Source of the DNA: Myxococcus stipitatus DSM 14675 | GTDB taxonomy: Bacteria > Myxococcota > Myxococcia > Myxococcales > Myxococcaceae | Assembly (NCBI RefSeq): GCF_000331735.1 | Contig: NC_020126.1 | Coordinates: 7,629,501-7,693,500, forward strand | DNA: 64,000 nt | Reading direction: 5' to 3' | Shown: piece by piece, positions 18,057 through 27,036 of the stretch | How positions within the stretch are numbered: the first letter of the stretch is position 1 | Layout: each line of letters begins with the position of its first letter | The notes under the pieces: generated by a model | Seen by the model: only the letters and a program-made list of their open reading frames with translations | Told to the model about the DNA's origin: nothing | Databases searched by the model: none | Position numbers and translations under genes: made by a program

Positions 18057-18851
18057 GTGGCCAAGTACCCCAGCATCAGCCTCTTCCTGCCTGCGTGGAA
18101 CGAGGAAGACTACGTCGAGCGCGCAGTGAGCCGAGCGTTGGAGGTACTGCCCCAGCTCACCGACGACTTCGAAATCATCGTCGTCAACGACGCCTCCACG
18201 GACCGCACGCAGGAGCTCGCGGAGGCCATGGCGCGGCGGATTCCCCAGCTGCGTGTCATCACCCATCCGGTGAATCTGAAGCTGGGCGGGGCCATGCGCA
18301 CGGGGCTCTCCGCGTCGACGAAGGACATCATCGTCTACTCGGACATCGACCTGCCGTGGGACCTGCGGGAGCTGGAGCGCGCGCTGCACCTGCTGGAGTA
18401 CCTGGAGGGCGACATGATTTGCGCCTTCCGGTTCGACCGCACGAGCGAGGGCTCCAAGCGAATCGTCTACTCGTTCGTCTACAACCTCATCATCCGCGCG
18501 CTCTTCGATGTGCAGATCAAGGACATCAACTTCAGCTTCAAGGTGATGCACCGCCGCGTGCTCGAGTCCATGGAGCTCAAGAGCCAGGGCTCGTTCATCG
18601 ACGCGGAGCTGGTGGTGAAGGCCATCCGCAAGGGCTTCCGCGTGTTCCAGATGGGCGTGGACTATTTCCCGCGCACCCGCGGCGTCTCCACGCTGGCCTC
18701 GCCCTCCGTCATCGTGAAGATGGTGAAGGAGCTGGTGCGGCTGTACCCGGAGACGCGCACGCCGGCGGCGCCCGCGCAGCCGGTGCGCCTGCCCCCGTCG
18801 GTGCAGCCGCTGCACGCGGTGGCTCCGGCGGGCCGGGCGGCTCGGGGCTGA
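18057..18851 (+). CDS. Family 2 glycosyltransferase (dolichol-phosphate-mannose-synthase-like)
   Basis: 264 residues, GT-A fold. The nucleotide-sugar half begins ISLFLPAWNEEDYVERAV, with VVNDASTDRT and YSDIDLPWD for donor and metal binding. The C terminus is short and Pro/Ala-rich without clear membrane helices, like soluble polyprenyl-phosphate sugar synthases. The GTG at 18057 is the likely start. The next gene (YdjC-like) follows after seven bases, and a PIG-V-like mannosyltransferase lies nearby. PIG-V-type enzymes use lipid-linked mannose, so this protein could make the donor for it (inference). Confidence 0.85.
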   Translation: MAKYPSISLFLPAWNEEDYVERAVSRALEVLPQLTDDFEIIVVNDASTDRTQELAEAMARRIPQLRVITHPVNLKLGGAMRTGLSASTKDIIVYSDIDLPWDLRELERALHLLEYLEGDMICAFRFDRTSEGSKRIVYSFVYNLIIRALFDVQIKDINFSFKVMHRRVLESMELKSQGSFIDAELVVKAIRKGFRVFQMGVDYFPRTRGVSTLASPSVIVKMVKELVRLYPETRTPAAPAQPVRLPPSVQPLHAVAPAGRAARG

Positions 18852-18858
18852 GCACACC

Positions 18859-19707
18859 GTGGCTTCACGCCCCACGCGCCTCGTGGTGAACGCGGATGAC
18901 CTGGGGCTGCACGCGTCGCTCGACGCGGGCATCCTCAGGGCCCACCGCGAGGGAATCGTCACCAGCGCCACGCTGCTCGCCATGGGCCCCACGGCCCGCG
19001 AGGCCGCGTCCCTCGCGCGGGCGCAAGGGCTCGCGGTGGGGCTGCACCTCGCGCTGTCCACCCGGCTTGCTCCCGCGGCTCCCGCGCACACCGTCCCCAC
19101 GGTGGCGCCGGACGGAAGGCTGCGCGGAAGCTGGGCGGACTTCGCGAAGGCCTGGCTGACAGGCCAGGTGCGGCGCGAGGAAGTGGCACGAGAACTCGAC
19201 GCCCAGCTTCAGCACGCGCGAGCCCTGGGCGTGGAGGTGGACCACCTGGATGGCCACCAGCACCTGCACCTGTTGCCGGGCATCCGGCCGCTGGTGGAGT
19301 CGATGGCCGCGCGCGAGCGGCTGCCCTTGCGCTGGCCGGACGCCCTGCCCCGCGTGGGCTGGCTGCGAACTCCCGGCCCCGCGCTGAAGACGACGATTCT
19401 CACGGTGCTCGCACGCACCGCGCCGCGAGCGCCCCACGGCGTGCGGCGCGTGAGCGCGGGCGGCGTGTTCGAGGCGGGGAAGCTCGACGAGGCAGCGCTC
19501 CTGTCCGCCCTGGACGCCCTGCCCTCCGGAGACTTCGAGCTGGGCTGCCACCCGGGTGAAGGCACGCCGCACGTCCCCGAGGACCCGGCCTGGACCTATG
19601 GCTGGCAGGCGGAATTGGACGCGCTCACCAGTCCTCGCGTGAAGGCCCGGCTGCGGGAGCGCGGCGTCCAGCTGCACTCCTACGCGACGCTCGCCTCCGC
19701 CACGTAG
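18859..19707 (+). CDS. ChbG/YdjC-family carbohydrate deacetylase
   Basis: 282 residues, YdjC family. The metal-binding segments are VNADDLG (10-16), GLHLALS and DHLDGHQHLHLLP. Members remove acetyl groups from N-acetylated di- or oligosaccharides such as chitobiose. The GTG start at 18859 follows the GT2 stop closely, so the genes are probably co-transcribed, suggesting a role in glycan assembly or modification rather than chitin use. The last 28 bases overlap the 3' end of a convergent methyltransferase gene. Confidence 0.85.
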   Translation: MASRPTRLVVNADDLGLHASLDAGILRAHREGIVTSATLLAMGPTAREAASLARAQGLAVGLHLALSTRLAPAAPAHTVPTVAPDGRLRGSWADFAKAWLTGQVRREEVARELDAQLQHARALGVEVDHLDGHQHLHLLPGIRPLVESMAARERLPLRWPDALPRVGWLRTPGPALKTTILTVLARTAPRAPHGVRRVSAGGVFEAGKLDEAALLSALDALPSGDFELGCHPGEGTPHVPEDPAWTYGWQAELDALTSPRVKARLRERGVQLHSYATLASAT

Positions 19708-20348
19708 AGCACATGGGGCGTGGTGTAGCCGCGCCCCAGGTCCACCACCTCGCGCACCGAGAAGCCCGCCTCCGACAGCAGGGCCCTCATCTCCGCGCGA
19801 GGCTTGAGCACCATGCCGCCGCTGGCCTTCGTCCGCCCCAACAGCGACACCATCACCCACTCCTGCGCCAGCGCCTTGCGGTGCTTCCAGGAGCCATCGC
19901 CCTCCACTTCCTTCAGCAGGAAGCACCCGCCGGGCTTGAGCAGCCCATGCACCGTGCGCAGGAAGCCGGGCCACTTCGCCTCGGGCAGCAGGTAGAGCAC
20001 GTCACACACCACGGCCGCGTCACAGGCCCCCGGGAGTCGGGGCGCGAGCGCGTCCTCCACCGTCCCCTCCGCGAGCTTCACCTGGGCCAGCGCGCCCAGG
20101 GACCTGCGCGCCCACTCCACCTTGCGAGGGTCCGGGTCCACGGCGTGCACCGTGCGCGCGGGGTCCGCCAGCGACAGGAGCGCTGCGAGCAGGCCATGGC
20201 CACAGCCGATATCCGCCACGGTGCCACCGGGCATCCGCTCCACGACGGAGAGCAGCGGCGCCGAGGACGCCCGTGCATGGACGTGGAAGCGCTCCGCCGC
20301 GGGGAGTCCCGAGTACAGCGCCAGGGCCTGCTCCAGGAGCGTGGTCAT
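19680..20348 (-). CDS. SAM-dependent methyltransferase
   Basis: 222 residues, class I Rossmann methyltransferase. Motif I is VADIGCGHGLLAALLSL, the acidic loop is VHAVDPDP, and CDVLYLLPE lies at motif IV. The substrate is unknown. Start ATG 20348 overlaps the stop of the upstream PIG-V-like gene by ATGA, so the pair is one operon and the methyltransferase may modify a glycolipid or its precursor. The coding end overlaps the convergent ChbG gene tail by 28 bases. Confidence 0.85.
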   Translation of the reverse strand: MTTLLEQALALYSGLPAAERFHVHARASSAPLLSVVERMPGGTVADIGCGHGLLAALLSLADPARTVHAVDPDPRKVEWARRSLGALAQVKLAEGTVEDALAPRLPGACDAAVVCDVLYLLPEAKWPGFLRTVHGLLKPGGCFLLKEVEGDGSWKHRKALAQEWVMVSLLGRTKASGGMVLKPRAEMRALLSEAGFSVREVVDLGRGYTTPHVLYVAEASVA

Positions 20349-21478
20349 GAGATGTAGTGGTCCGAGCCGAAGGCCCAGGACAGGAAGAGCACCGACGCCG
20401 CGCCGAACGCCACCACGCCGCGAAGCAGCTTGGGACGCTCCTTCAACATCAGCGCCGCGGTGAGGAAGACGGGGAACGAGGACAGCAGGTAGCGCCCCAT
20501 GCCCATGAAGTCCTTCGTGGACCACGCGGGCAGCCCGACGATGGCCAGCACGAAGACGGCATAGCCCCACCCCAGCCGCTTGCGCGTGGGCCACACGAGC
20601 GCCAGCGCCAGGAAGGTGAAGAACGCGTGAATCACCAGGCGGACGGCCTCGCGCGTGTTCGACGGGTTCACCACCACGCGGTCGAACCACCGCGCCTTGA
20701 GCCACGTGTGCCAGCCCGGCTGCTGGTCCCACCCCGGCGCGCCCTGCACCTTCACGAAGGCGAACGGGTCCCCGAACTGGTGCCACAGGTAGAGCATGTA
20801 GCAGCCGAAGCCCAGCCCGGAGAGCACGGGCAGGAAGTCCATCGCGTTCCACTTCTCGCCCCGCGCGTGCTTCCACTCCAGCCGCCGCACCAGGAGCCCC
20901 AGCACCACCGCGGGCGCCACCGGACGCGCGGCCGTGGCCACCGCCGCCACCAGCACGGCCGGGGCCAGATGCCCTTTCTCCAGCAGCAGGAACGCGGCAA
21001 TCACCAGCAGGATGAACAGCGCATCCGAGTACATCGCGCCGTAGAGGTACATCGCGAAGGGGTACGTGGCCATCAACAGCCCAGCCTTGAGCGCGGTGTC
21101 CTCGTCGGACAGCACCTTCGCCCATTTCGTGAACAGGATGAGCGCCAGCGGCCCGCAGAGGAGCGTGATGAGCACGCCGGCTTGATAGACATTGGGCCCC
21201 AAGGTCTCCACGGCGCGGATGAGCATCGGATAGAGCGGGAAGAACGCCACCGAGCTCTGCTCGCCCGGCGTGTACTGGTAGCCCTCCTGCACGATGCGCA
21301 TGTACCAGCTGGAATCCCACGCCACCCAGCCCATGGTGACGTACTCGTCGATGCGGACGATGGGGTTCTGCGGGTTCTTGTGGAAGATGCGCCGGGCGCC
21401 AATGCCCGCGAGGATGCCGCAGAGCACGACGGCGACGACCACGACGAGAGTGATGGTGCGGGACGCGGAGCGAGCCAT
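20345..21478 (-). CDS. PIG-V-like mannosyltransferase, integral membrane
   Basis: 377 residues with about eight to ten transmembrane helices. The luminal-loop motif WDSSWY (54-59) and FFPLYP resemble the PIG-V/GPI mannosyltransferase II family and related bacterial GT-C enzymes, which transfer sugar from a lipid-phosphate donor on the outer face of the membrane. The start at 21478 (MARSAS) is preferred to a TTG at 21517. No signal for a separate periplasmic domain. With the nearby GT2, deacetylase and methyltransferase it suggests assembly of a methylated glycan. Function is by family only. Confidence 0.78.
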   Translation of the reverse strand: MARSASRTITLVVVVAVVLCGILAGIGARRIFHKNPQNPIVRIDEYVTMGWVAWDSSWYMRIVQEGYQYTPGEQSSVAFFPLYPMLIRAVETLGPNVYQAGVLITLLCGPLALILFTKWAKVLSDEDTALKAGLLMATYPFAMYLYGAMYSDALFILLVIAAFLLLEKGHLAPAVLVAAVATAARPVAPAVVLGLLVRRLEWKHARGEKWNAMDFLPVLSGLGFGCYMLYLWHQFGDPFAFVKVQGAPGWDQQPGWHTWLKARWFDRVVVNPSNTREAVRLVIHAFFTFLALALVWPTRKRLGWGYAVFVLAIVGLPAWSTKDFMGMGRYLLSSFPVFLTAALMLKERPKLLRGVVAFGAASVLFLSWAFGSDHYIS

Positions 21479-21562
21479 TCGCGGCGCAGGCTGGCCCCGG
21501 AACACCACTCCGGTCAAGCACCGGGGCGGGAAAGAGAGACTCCCACCCCGGTGTCTTTCGAC

Positions 21563-23791
21563 TCAGCGGGGGTAGAACGTCTTGCCCGCCTTCACGTGCT
21601 CCTCCAGCAGCGGAGCGGGCGTGAAGCGCTCACCCAGCTTGTCCTGGTAGTGCTCCAGCTTCCGCAACAGCTCGGCGGCGCCCACGCTGTCGGCGTAGTG
21701 GAACGGGCCGCCCAGGAACGGGGGGAAGCCCAGGCCGAAGATGGCGCCCACGTCACCGTCGCGCGCGCTGCGCAGGATGCCTTCTCCCAGGCAGCGGATG
21801 GCCTCGTTCACCATCTGGAGCACCAGCCGCTCCGCCATCTCCGCCGCATCGAAGCGCTTGCGCTCCTTGCCGTGCGGCAGCAGCACGTAGACGGACGGGT
21901 CCACCTCCCGCTTCTTGCCGTTCTCGTAGAGGTAGAAGCCCTTCTGGCTCTTGCGGCCCAGACGCCCCTCGGCCACCACGGCGTCCAGCGCCTTGGGCGC
22001 CGCCATGCGCTTGCCGAAGGCCGCCTCCATGAGCGGCCCGACCTTGTGGGCCACGTCGATGCCCACCTCGTCGAGCAGCGTCATGGGCCCCACGGGGAAG
22101 CCGAACTCCACCAGCGCCTTGTCCAGCGCGGCGATGTCGGCGCCCTCGCCCAGCAGGTACGCGGCCTCGTTCAGGTACGGCGCGAGGATGCGCGAGGTGT
22201 AGAAGCCCGGCCCGTCGTTCACGACGATGACCGTCTTGCCCTGCCTGCGCCCCACGTCCACGCACGTGGCCGTCACCCAGTCCGCGGTGCCCGCATGGGT
22301 GATGACCTCCAACAGCGGCATCTTGTTGACGGGGCTGAAGTAATGCATGCCGATGACCTGCGCGGGCCGCTGGCTGCCCTTGGCCAGTTCCGTAATCGGG
22401 ATGCTGGAGGTGTTGGACGCGAAGATGGCGTCGGGCCGGGTGACGGCCTCCACCTCCGCGAGGATGCGGTGCTTGAGCTTCAGGTCCTCGAACACCGCCT
22501 CGATGACCAGGTCCGCGGACTTGAAGCCACTGTAGTCCGTGCCCGCGGTGATGTGCGCCTGCTTCGCGGCGGCCTCGCGCCAGGTGAGCGAGCGGCGCTT
22601 CACCCGCTCCTCCAGGATGCCCTGCACCTGCTTGAGCGCGCGGCCCGCGCCCGCATCGTCCTTGTCCTTCACCCGCACCTGCGCGCCCTGGAGCACGCCG
22701 GCCACGTAGGCGATGCCGCCGCCCATCAGCCCGCCGCCCAGCACGCCCACCTTCTTCACCTCGCGCGGCTTCACGCTCGCGTCGGCCGTGCCGTTCTCCT
22801 TCTTCAGCGCCGTCGTCGCGAAGAAGATCTCCACCAGGCGCTTGGACACGTCCGACATCACCAGCTCGCCGAACGCGCGCGCCTCGGCCTCCAGGCCCGC
22901 CTTGCGCCCGGACTCCAGCCCCACGCGAATCACCTGGAGCGCCTTCTCCGGCGCGGGGTACTTGCCGCGCGTCTTCTTCAGGAGCTGATTGCGCGCCTGG
23001 TCGAAGAGGAGCTTGCGGCCCAGCGGGTTGTCCTCCAGCGCCACCTCCGCCCACAGCTCCTTGTTCGCCAGCCCCTGGAAGAAGCCCGCCAGGCCCTTCG
23101 GCCCGCCCGCGGTGAGCCCCTGTCCTCGGGTCCGCTCCGGCTTGAGCGAGCCCTCCGCCAGCTCCCTCGCGCGCTGGAGCGCCACGGCGCGGAGGATGGG
23201 CGTGGGCACCACCTCGTCGACGATGCCCAGCTTGCGCGCCTTGGACGGCTTGACGCTCTTGCCCGTGAGGATGAGGTCCAGCGCCGTCTGCGCGCCGATG
23301 AGCGCGGGCAGCCGCTGCGTTCCTCCCGCGCCCGGAAGCAGGCCCAGCTGCACCTCCGGCAGGCCCAGCGTCGTCTTGGGGCTGTCCGTGGCGATGCGGT
23401 AGTGGCAGGCCAGCGCCCACTCCAGTCCACCGCCCAGGCACGCGCCATGGATGGCCGCGAGGATGGGCTTGGGGAACGCCTCCATGCGGTCGAAGCTCGC
23501 CTGGCCTTGCAGGCTGATGGCCGTGGCCTCCTCCGCCGTCTTGAGCGACTGCAGGAGGTCCAGCTTCGCCCCCGCCACGAAGCTGTCCTTCTTGCCGGAG
23601 ATGAAGACGACGGCCTTCACGGAGGGCTCGCGCTCCACCTCCTCCAGGATGCGCGTGAAGGCCGTGCCCACGTCCGGCGACAGCGTGTTGACGGCCGAGT
23701 CCGGCAGGTCGAAGGTGATGACGGCGACCCCGTCCTCCACCTGGAGGGAGAAGCCCTGCTTCGCCTCGAGCTCTTCAAGCTTGATGGCCAT
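21563..23791 (-). CDS. fadJ: Fatty-acid oxidation multifunctional enzyme (enoyl-CoA hydratase/3-hydroxyacyl-CoA dehydrogenase)
   Basis: 742 residues. The N-terminal crotonase domain has both catalytic Glu regions (GGGLEWALACH and LGLPEVQLGLLPGAGG). The central NAD-binding Rossmann motif is VGVLGGGLMGGGIAYVAG. The 3-hydroxyacyl-CoA dehydrogenase has the HYFSPVNKMPLLEV catalytic His, and two C-terminal HADH helical domains follow. It hydrates trans-2-enoyl-CoA and oxidises L-3-hydroxyacyl-CoA. Start ATG 23791 shares one base with the thiolase stop, so the genes are co-translated as an alpha/beta pair. FadJ rather than FadB is chosen from the sequence style; the two are hard to separate. Confidence 0.92.
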   Translation of the reverse strand: MAIKLEELEAKQGFSLQVEDGVAVITFDLPDSAVNTLSPDVGTAFTRILEEVEREPSVKAVVFISGKKDSFVAGAKLDLLQSLKTAEEATAISLQGQASFDRMEAFPKPILAAIHGACLGGGLEWALACHYRIATDSPKTTLGLPEVQLGLLPGAGGTQRLPALIGAQTALDLILTGKSVKPSKARKLGIVDEVVPTPILRAVALQRARELAEGSLKPERTRGQGLTAGGPKGLAGFFQGLANKELWAEVALEDNPLGRKLLFDQARNQLLKKTRGKYPAPEKALQVIRVGLESGRKAGLEAEARAFGELVMSDVSKRLVEIFFATTALKKENGTADASVKPREVKKVGVLGGGLMGGGIAYVAGVLQGAQVRVKDKDDAGAGRALKQVQGILEERVKRRSLTWREAAAKQAHITAGTDYSGFKSADLVIEAVFEDLKLKHRILAEVEAVTRPDAIFASNTSSIPITELAKGSQRPAQVIGMHYFSPVNKMPLLEVITHAGTADWVTATCVDVGRRQGKTVIVVNDGPGFYTSRILAPYLNEAAYLLGEGADIAALDKALVEFGFPVGPMTLLDEVGIDVAHKVGPLMEAAFGKRMAAPKALDAVVAEGRLGRKSQKGFYLYENGKKREVDPSVYVLLPHGKERKRFDAAEMAERLVLQMVNEAIRCLGEGILRSARDGDVGAIFGLGFPPFLGGPFHYADSVGAAELLRKLEHYQDKLGERFTPAPLLEEHVKAGKTFYPR

Positions 23792-25092
23792 CACGCACGC
23801 TCCAGGACCACCACGGCGCCCAGACCGCCGGCGGCGCAGACGGTGCACATCACCGTGTTCTTGTTCCGACGCTTCAGCTCGTTGAGGGCCTGCGTGACGA
23901 TGCGCGCCCCCGTCGCTCCGAAGGGATGGCCGATGGCGATGGAGCCGCCCGTCACGTTCAGCCGCTCGCGGTCCACCTCGCCCACCGGCTCGCTCCAGCC
24001 CGCCTTCTTCGCGAAGGACTTGGACGCGAGCGCCTGGAGGTTGCTCGCCACCTGCGCCGCGAACGCCTCGTGCATCTCGACGAGGTCGATGTCCGCCAGC
24101 TTCAGCCCCGCGCGCTTGAGCGCCGTGGGCACCGCATACACCGGCCCTTGGAGCAACTGGTCCCCCGGGTCCGTGGCCGCGTACGCGTGCGAGCGCAGGT
24201 AGCCCAAGGGCTCGTACCCCAAGGCCCGCGCGCGCTCCTCGCTCATCAGCAGCAGCGCCGCGGCGCCGTCGGTGAGGGGCGACGCGTTGCCCGCCGTGAC
24301 GGTGCCGTACTTCCGGTCGAACACCGGCTTGAGCTTGCCCAGCGCCTCCAGGCTGGAGTCCTCACGGACGATGTTGTCGCGCGTGGCCGTCTGCTCGTAC
24401 TTCGGCGGGACGGAGACGTGCATCACCTCGTCATCGAAGCGGCCGTCCTTCCACGCCGCCGCCGCGTTGCGGTGCGACGCCAGCGCGATGCGGTCCTGCT
24501 CCTCGCGGGAGATGCCGTTCTCCTTCGCCATCTTCTCCGCGCTCTCGCCCATCGACAGGCCCGTGGAGTACTCGGCGATGGCGGGCGGCACCGGCACCAG
24601 GTCCTGGGCCTTGAGCCGCTGGAAGGGCTTGAGCTTCTCCGTCAGCGTGCGCCCCTTCGAGGCCGCCGCCAGCGCGTGCGCCAGGGGACGACTGGTGAAC
24701 ACCGGCGGGTCCGACATCGCCTCGGTGCCACCGGCGATGGCCACGTCCACCTCGCCCACCGCGATGGAGTTGGCCGCCGTCGTCAGCGCCTGGATGGACG
24801 TGGCGCAGGCGCGCGTCACCGTCGCGGCCTCGATGCGCATGGGCAGCCCCGCGGCGATGACCACCTCGCGCGCGATGGACGGCCCCGTCAGCGTGGGAAT
24901 CACCTGGCCGAAGACCACCTGGTCGATGACCGCCGGGTCCAGGTCCGCGCGCTGCACCAACTCCTGGACCACCATGCGTCCCAGGTCCAACGCGGTGAGC
25001 CCGGAGAAGACGGTCCCCGCCTTCACGAACGGGGTCCGCAGGCCGCGGACGATGGCCACCCTTCGGGGGCCGCTGCGCTTCTCGCTTGCCAT
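23791..25092 (-). CDS. fadI: Acetyl-CoA acyltransferase (thiolase, beta-oxidation)
   Basis: 433 residues. The nucleophile is Cys96 (TRACATSIQ), His389 lies in IAIGHPFGATG, and Cys419 in CTVCAAGGLG. It cleaves 3-ketoacyl-CoA with CoA to acetyl-CoA and the shortened acyl-CoA. The length (above 400) and its pairing with FadJ fit FadI. The ATG at 25092 has an excellent AGGAGG ribosome site. First gene of the fadIJ operon; a palindromic candidate operator lies about 75 bases upstream. Confidence 0.93.
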   Translation of the reverse strand: MASEKRSGPRRVAIVRGLRTPFVKAGTVFSGLTALDLGRMVVQELVQRADLDPAVIDQVVFGQVIPTLTGPSIAREVVIAAGLPMRIEAATVTRACATSIQALTTAANSIAVGEVDVAIAGGTEAMSDPPVFTSRPLAHALAAASKGRTLTEKLKPFQRLKAQDLVPVPPAIAEYSTGLSMGESAEKMAKENGISREEQDRIALASHRNAAAAWKDGRFDDEVMHVSVPPKYEQTATRDNIVREDSSLEALGKLKPVFDRKYGTVTAGNASPLTDGAAALLLMSEERARALGYEPLGYLRSHAYAATDPGDQLLQGPVYAVPTALKRAGLKLADIDLVEMHEAFAAQVASNLQALASKSFAKKAGWSEPVGEVDRERLNVTGGSIAIGHPFGATGARIVTQALNELKRRNKNTVMCTVCAAGGLGAVVVLERA

Positions 25093-25163
25093 GTGTGCCT
25101 CACCCTCCTGAGACGACGAGTGAGGCTTTTCTAGTGAGCACTGATGCGGCGCGTCAACCCTCC

Positions 25164-25181
25164 ATTGATTCAAAAGTCAAT
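25164..25181. promoter_or_regulatory. Palindrome upstream of fadIJ, candidate operator
   Basis: ATTGA-N8-TCAAT, containing the perfect nine-mer TTGATTCAA. It lies in the 195-base leader of the thiolase gene, just upstream of a possible -35 box (TTGACG, 25157-25152 on the minus strand). The AT-rich symmetry stands out in this GC-rich region and fits a repressor sensing acyl-CoA, but no regulator is encoded next to it. Confidence 0.45.
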
Positions 25182-25287
25182 CGGCGAGCATTTGCCTCGG
25201 GGCACGCCTTGACGAGTTCGGGGAGGCGGACGTCATGGCTCGCCCGCCGCCCCGAGTCCCGTCACTCACGCGACGGAACGCTGCTCG

Positions 25288-26796
25288 CTACTTCCGGGGG
25301 GTGCTCGTGTCCGACTGCGGACCGACGGTGATGTCGAAGCGAACACCACCCGCCTCCTCGACCTTCTCGCGGTTCTCCTCGCTGGCCGAGTGCTGCACCA
25401 CATCCACCTGGAACGTGCCCTGCGTCGCGGCGGTGGCCTGCGCGGCGAAGCGCACGGTGACGTGGTGCTCGCCGCCCGGGTCCATCGTCAGCCCGTCGAG
25501 CACGGCGCCGTTCGGGTTGACGATGCGCACGGTGCGCTCGCCCGTCACCTCGAAGCCCGCGCCCTGGCGCTGCCAGCGGTCCCACAGCTCCGGAGGCAGC
25601 GTGAGGAAGAGCTGGCCGCGCTCCAGGAAGGACGCGCTGGTGCTGGACGGGATGCGGACCTCCAGGCGCGCCAGGCCGTGGGCGTCGCGCAGCAGGTTGC
25701 GCAGGCGGAAGTCGAACTCGCGCACGGGCGTCAGCGGGTTCAGGTTGACGACGTTGATGTTCTTCCACGCGAGGTTGTTGTTCCAGCGCGTGTTGTTGAG
25801 CGTGTTGGAGCCCACCACCTCGGTGAGCGTCATCGGGTCCTGCGTCGGGGAGACCCAGCGCGTCAGCAGGCAGTAGTGGCCCGGAGCCGGCACGGAGTTC
25901 CACGGCACCATGAACTCCTGCACCGCGCCCGCGGCCAGGCTGACGCCGGTGACGGTGCCGATGAGGGCCCAGTCATTGGGCCAGATGGCCGCGCCACCGG
26001 AGCCCGTGTAGTAGACGTGCAGCGTGCCATTGGCCACGTTGCCCACCGGCGCGAGCGGCCCGTTGTTGCGCAACGTCACGTAGACATAGTTCGTCTGGCC
26101 GAACTCGGGGTTCTGGTGGCCCACGCAGCCCGCGTTCTGGCAGACGCGAATGTCGGGGCTGACCCAGATGGGGTCCACCGTCGGCGTGTTGCCGAAGTCG
26201 TTGACGTTGTCCTTCGAGTACACGTCCACGCGGCACTGGGTGATGACGAGCGTGGCGACGTCCACGCCGGAGTCGTCCTGGACGAAGACATCCACGAAGC
26301 CCTGCGCGTTGAGCGTGGGCAGCAGGTTTCCGCCACCGGGGAGCGCGGCCAGGTTGAGCAGGATGGTGCCCGTGGTGTTGTAGGCGACCCCCAGGCTCGC
26401 CAGCGAGGCGCCCCAGCCCGCGGCCAGCGGCGTGCCGCCGGGGCCGTTGAACATGAAGCCCATGGAGTCGTTGCTGCCCAGGTTGCGCACCGTCATCCGC
26501 AGCGTGGCGCCACAGATGGGGCCGTTGCGCCGCAGGTTGGTGAAGGTGGTCGCGAACCACCGGTCCGCGCTCACGTCATCGTGCGCACGCGAGCCCGGGA
26601 AGCCGTAGTTCGCGGCGATGTACGCGAGCATGCCGGCGCTGGGAGACACCGGCTCGGTGGGCAGCGCGAAGCCATCCGCGACGCCCGACGTGAAGGTCTG
26701 CGCTTGTGCGGCACCGCCCCAGGCGACCGACACCAGGGACAACAGACTGAGGGCCGAGACAAGAATGCTTCGGAGACGTGGCTGTTGACGATGCAT
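25288..26796 (-). CDS. Secreted protein of unknown function
   Basis: 502 residues. A clear signal peptide (hydrophobic 10-27, cleavage after AQA near 33) opens from the ATG at 26796, which has a GAGGA ribosome site. The body is rich in Gly, Asn, Val and Thr with beta-strand character. Segments such as EFGQTNYVYVTLRNNGPLAP resemble CARDB/Ig-like extracellular folds. Two Cys in a short loop (CQNAGC) may pair. No catalytic motif is recognised. The C terminus (VRFDITVGPQSDTSTPRK) is polar. It lies upstream of fadIJ in the same orientation but 195 bases away, so it is probably a separate transcription unit. Confidence 0.8.
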   Translation of the reverse strand: MHRQQPRLRSILVSALSLLSLVSVAWGGAAQAQTFTSGVADGFALPTEPVSPSAGMLAYIAANYGFPGSRAHDDVSADRWFATTFTNLRRNGPICGATLRMTVRNLGSNDSMGFMFNGPGGTPLAAGWGASLASLGVAYNTTGTILLNLAALPGGGNLLPTLNAQGFVDVFVQDDSGVDVATLVITQCRVDVYSKDNVNDFGNTPTVDPIWVSPDIRVCQNAGCVGHQNPEFGQTNYVYVTLRNNGPLAPVGNVANGTLHVYYTGSGGAAIWPNDWALIGTVTGVSLAAGAVQEFMVPWNSVPAPGHYCLLTRWVSPTQDPMTLTEVVGSNTLNNTRWNNNLAWKNINVVNLNPLTPVREFDFRLRNLLRDAHGLARLEVRIPSSTSASFLERGQLFLTLPPELWDRWQRQGAGFEVTGERTVRIVNPNGAVLDGLTMDPGGEHHVTVRFAAQATAATQGTFQVDVVQHSASEENREKVEEAGGVRFDITVGPQSDTSTPRK

Positions 26797-26967
26797 GGAC
26801 TCCTCGAGGGATTGCGGGTTCAGCCGCACCGTCCCGGGTCGAAGTGGTCCGCATCGTGGTGAGTGATTGGTGTGGCTGCGTGTTGACCACTGAGCAACCG
26901 CTGTGCCCGAAGGCCAACCCCGCCAATCACTTGGATTGGCGCGCCGCGTGAGTCCTGTCCGCTGCGA

Positions 26968-27007
26968 CCTTCCACGCCACAAGCGAGCCGTGCTGTGGCG
27001 TGGGAGG
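26968..27007. terminator. Strong hairpin downstream of hemE
   Basis: Fourteen paired bases (26968-26981 with 26994-27007, one G-U pair) around a twelve-base loop, 29 bases past the hemE stop. No U tract follows on the minus strand, so it may work with Rho or act as a 3' stabiliser. It also lies far upstream of the 502-residue secreted-protein gene. Confidence 0.6.
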
Positions 27008-27036
27008 TTACGCGCGCGCGAAGTGGTACGCGGTTG

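Noticed and set aside
20357-24202. 1281-codon open frame on the plus strand over the PIG-V-like, fadJ and fadI genes
   Set aside because: Antisense to three genes with clear catalytic motifs; low-complexity composition.
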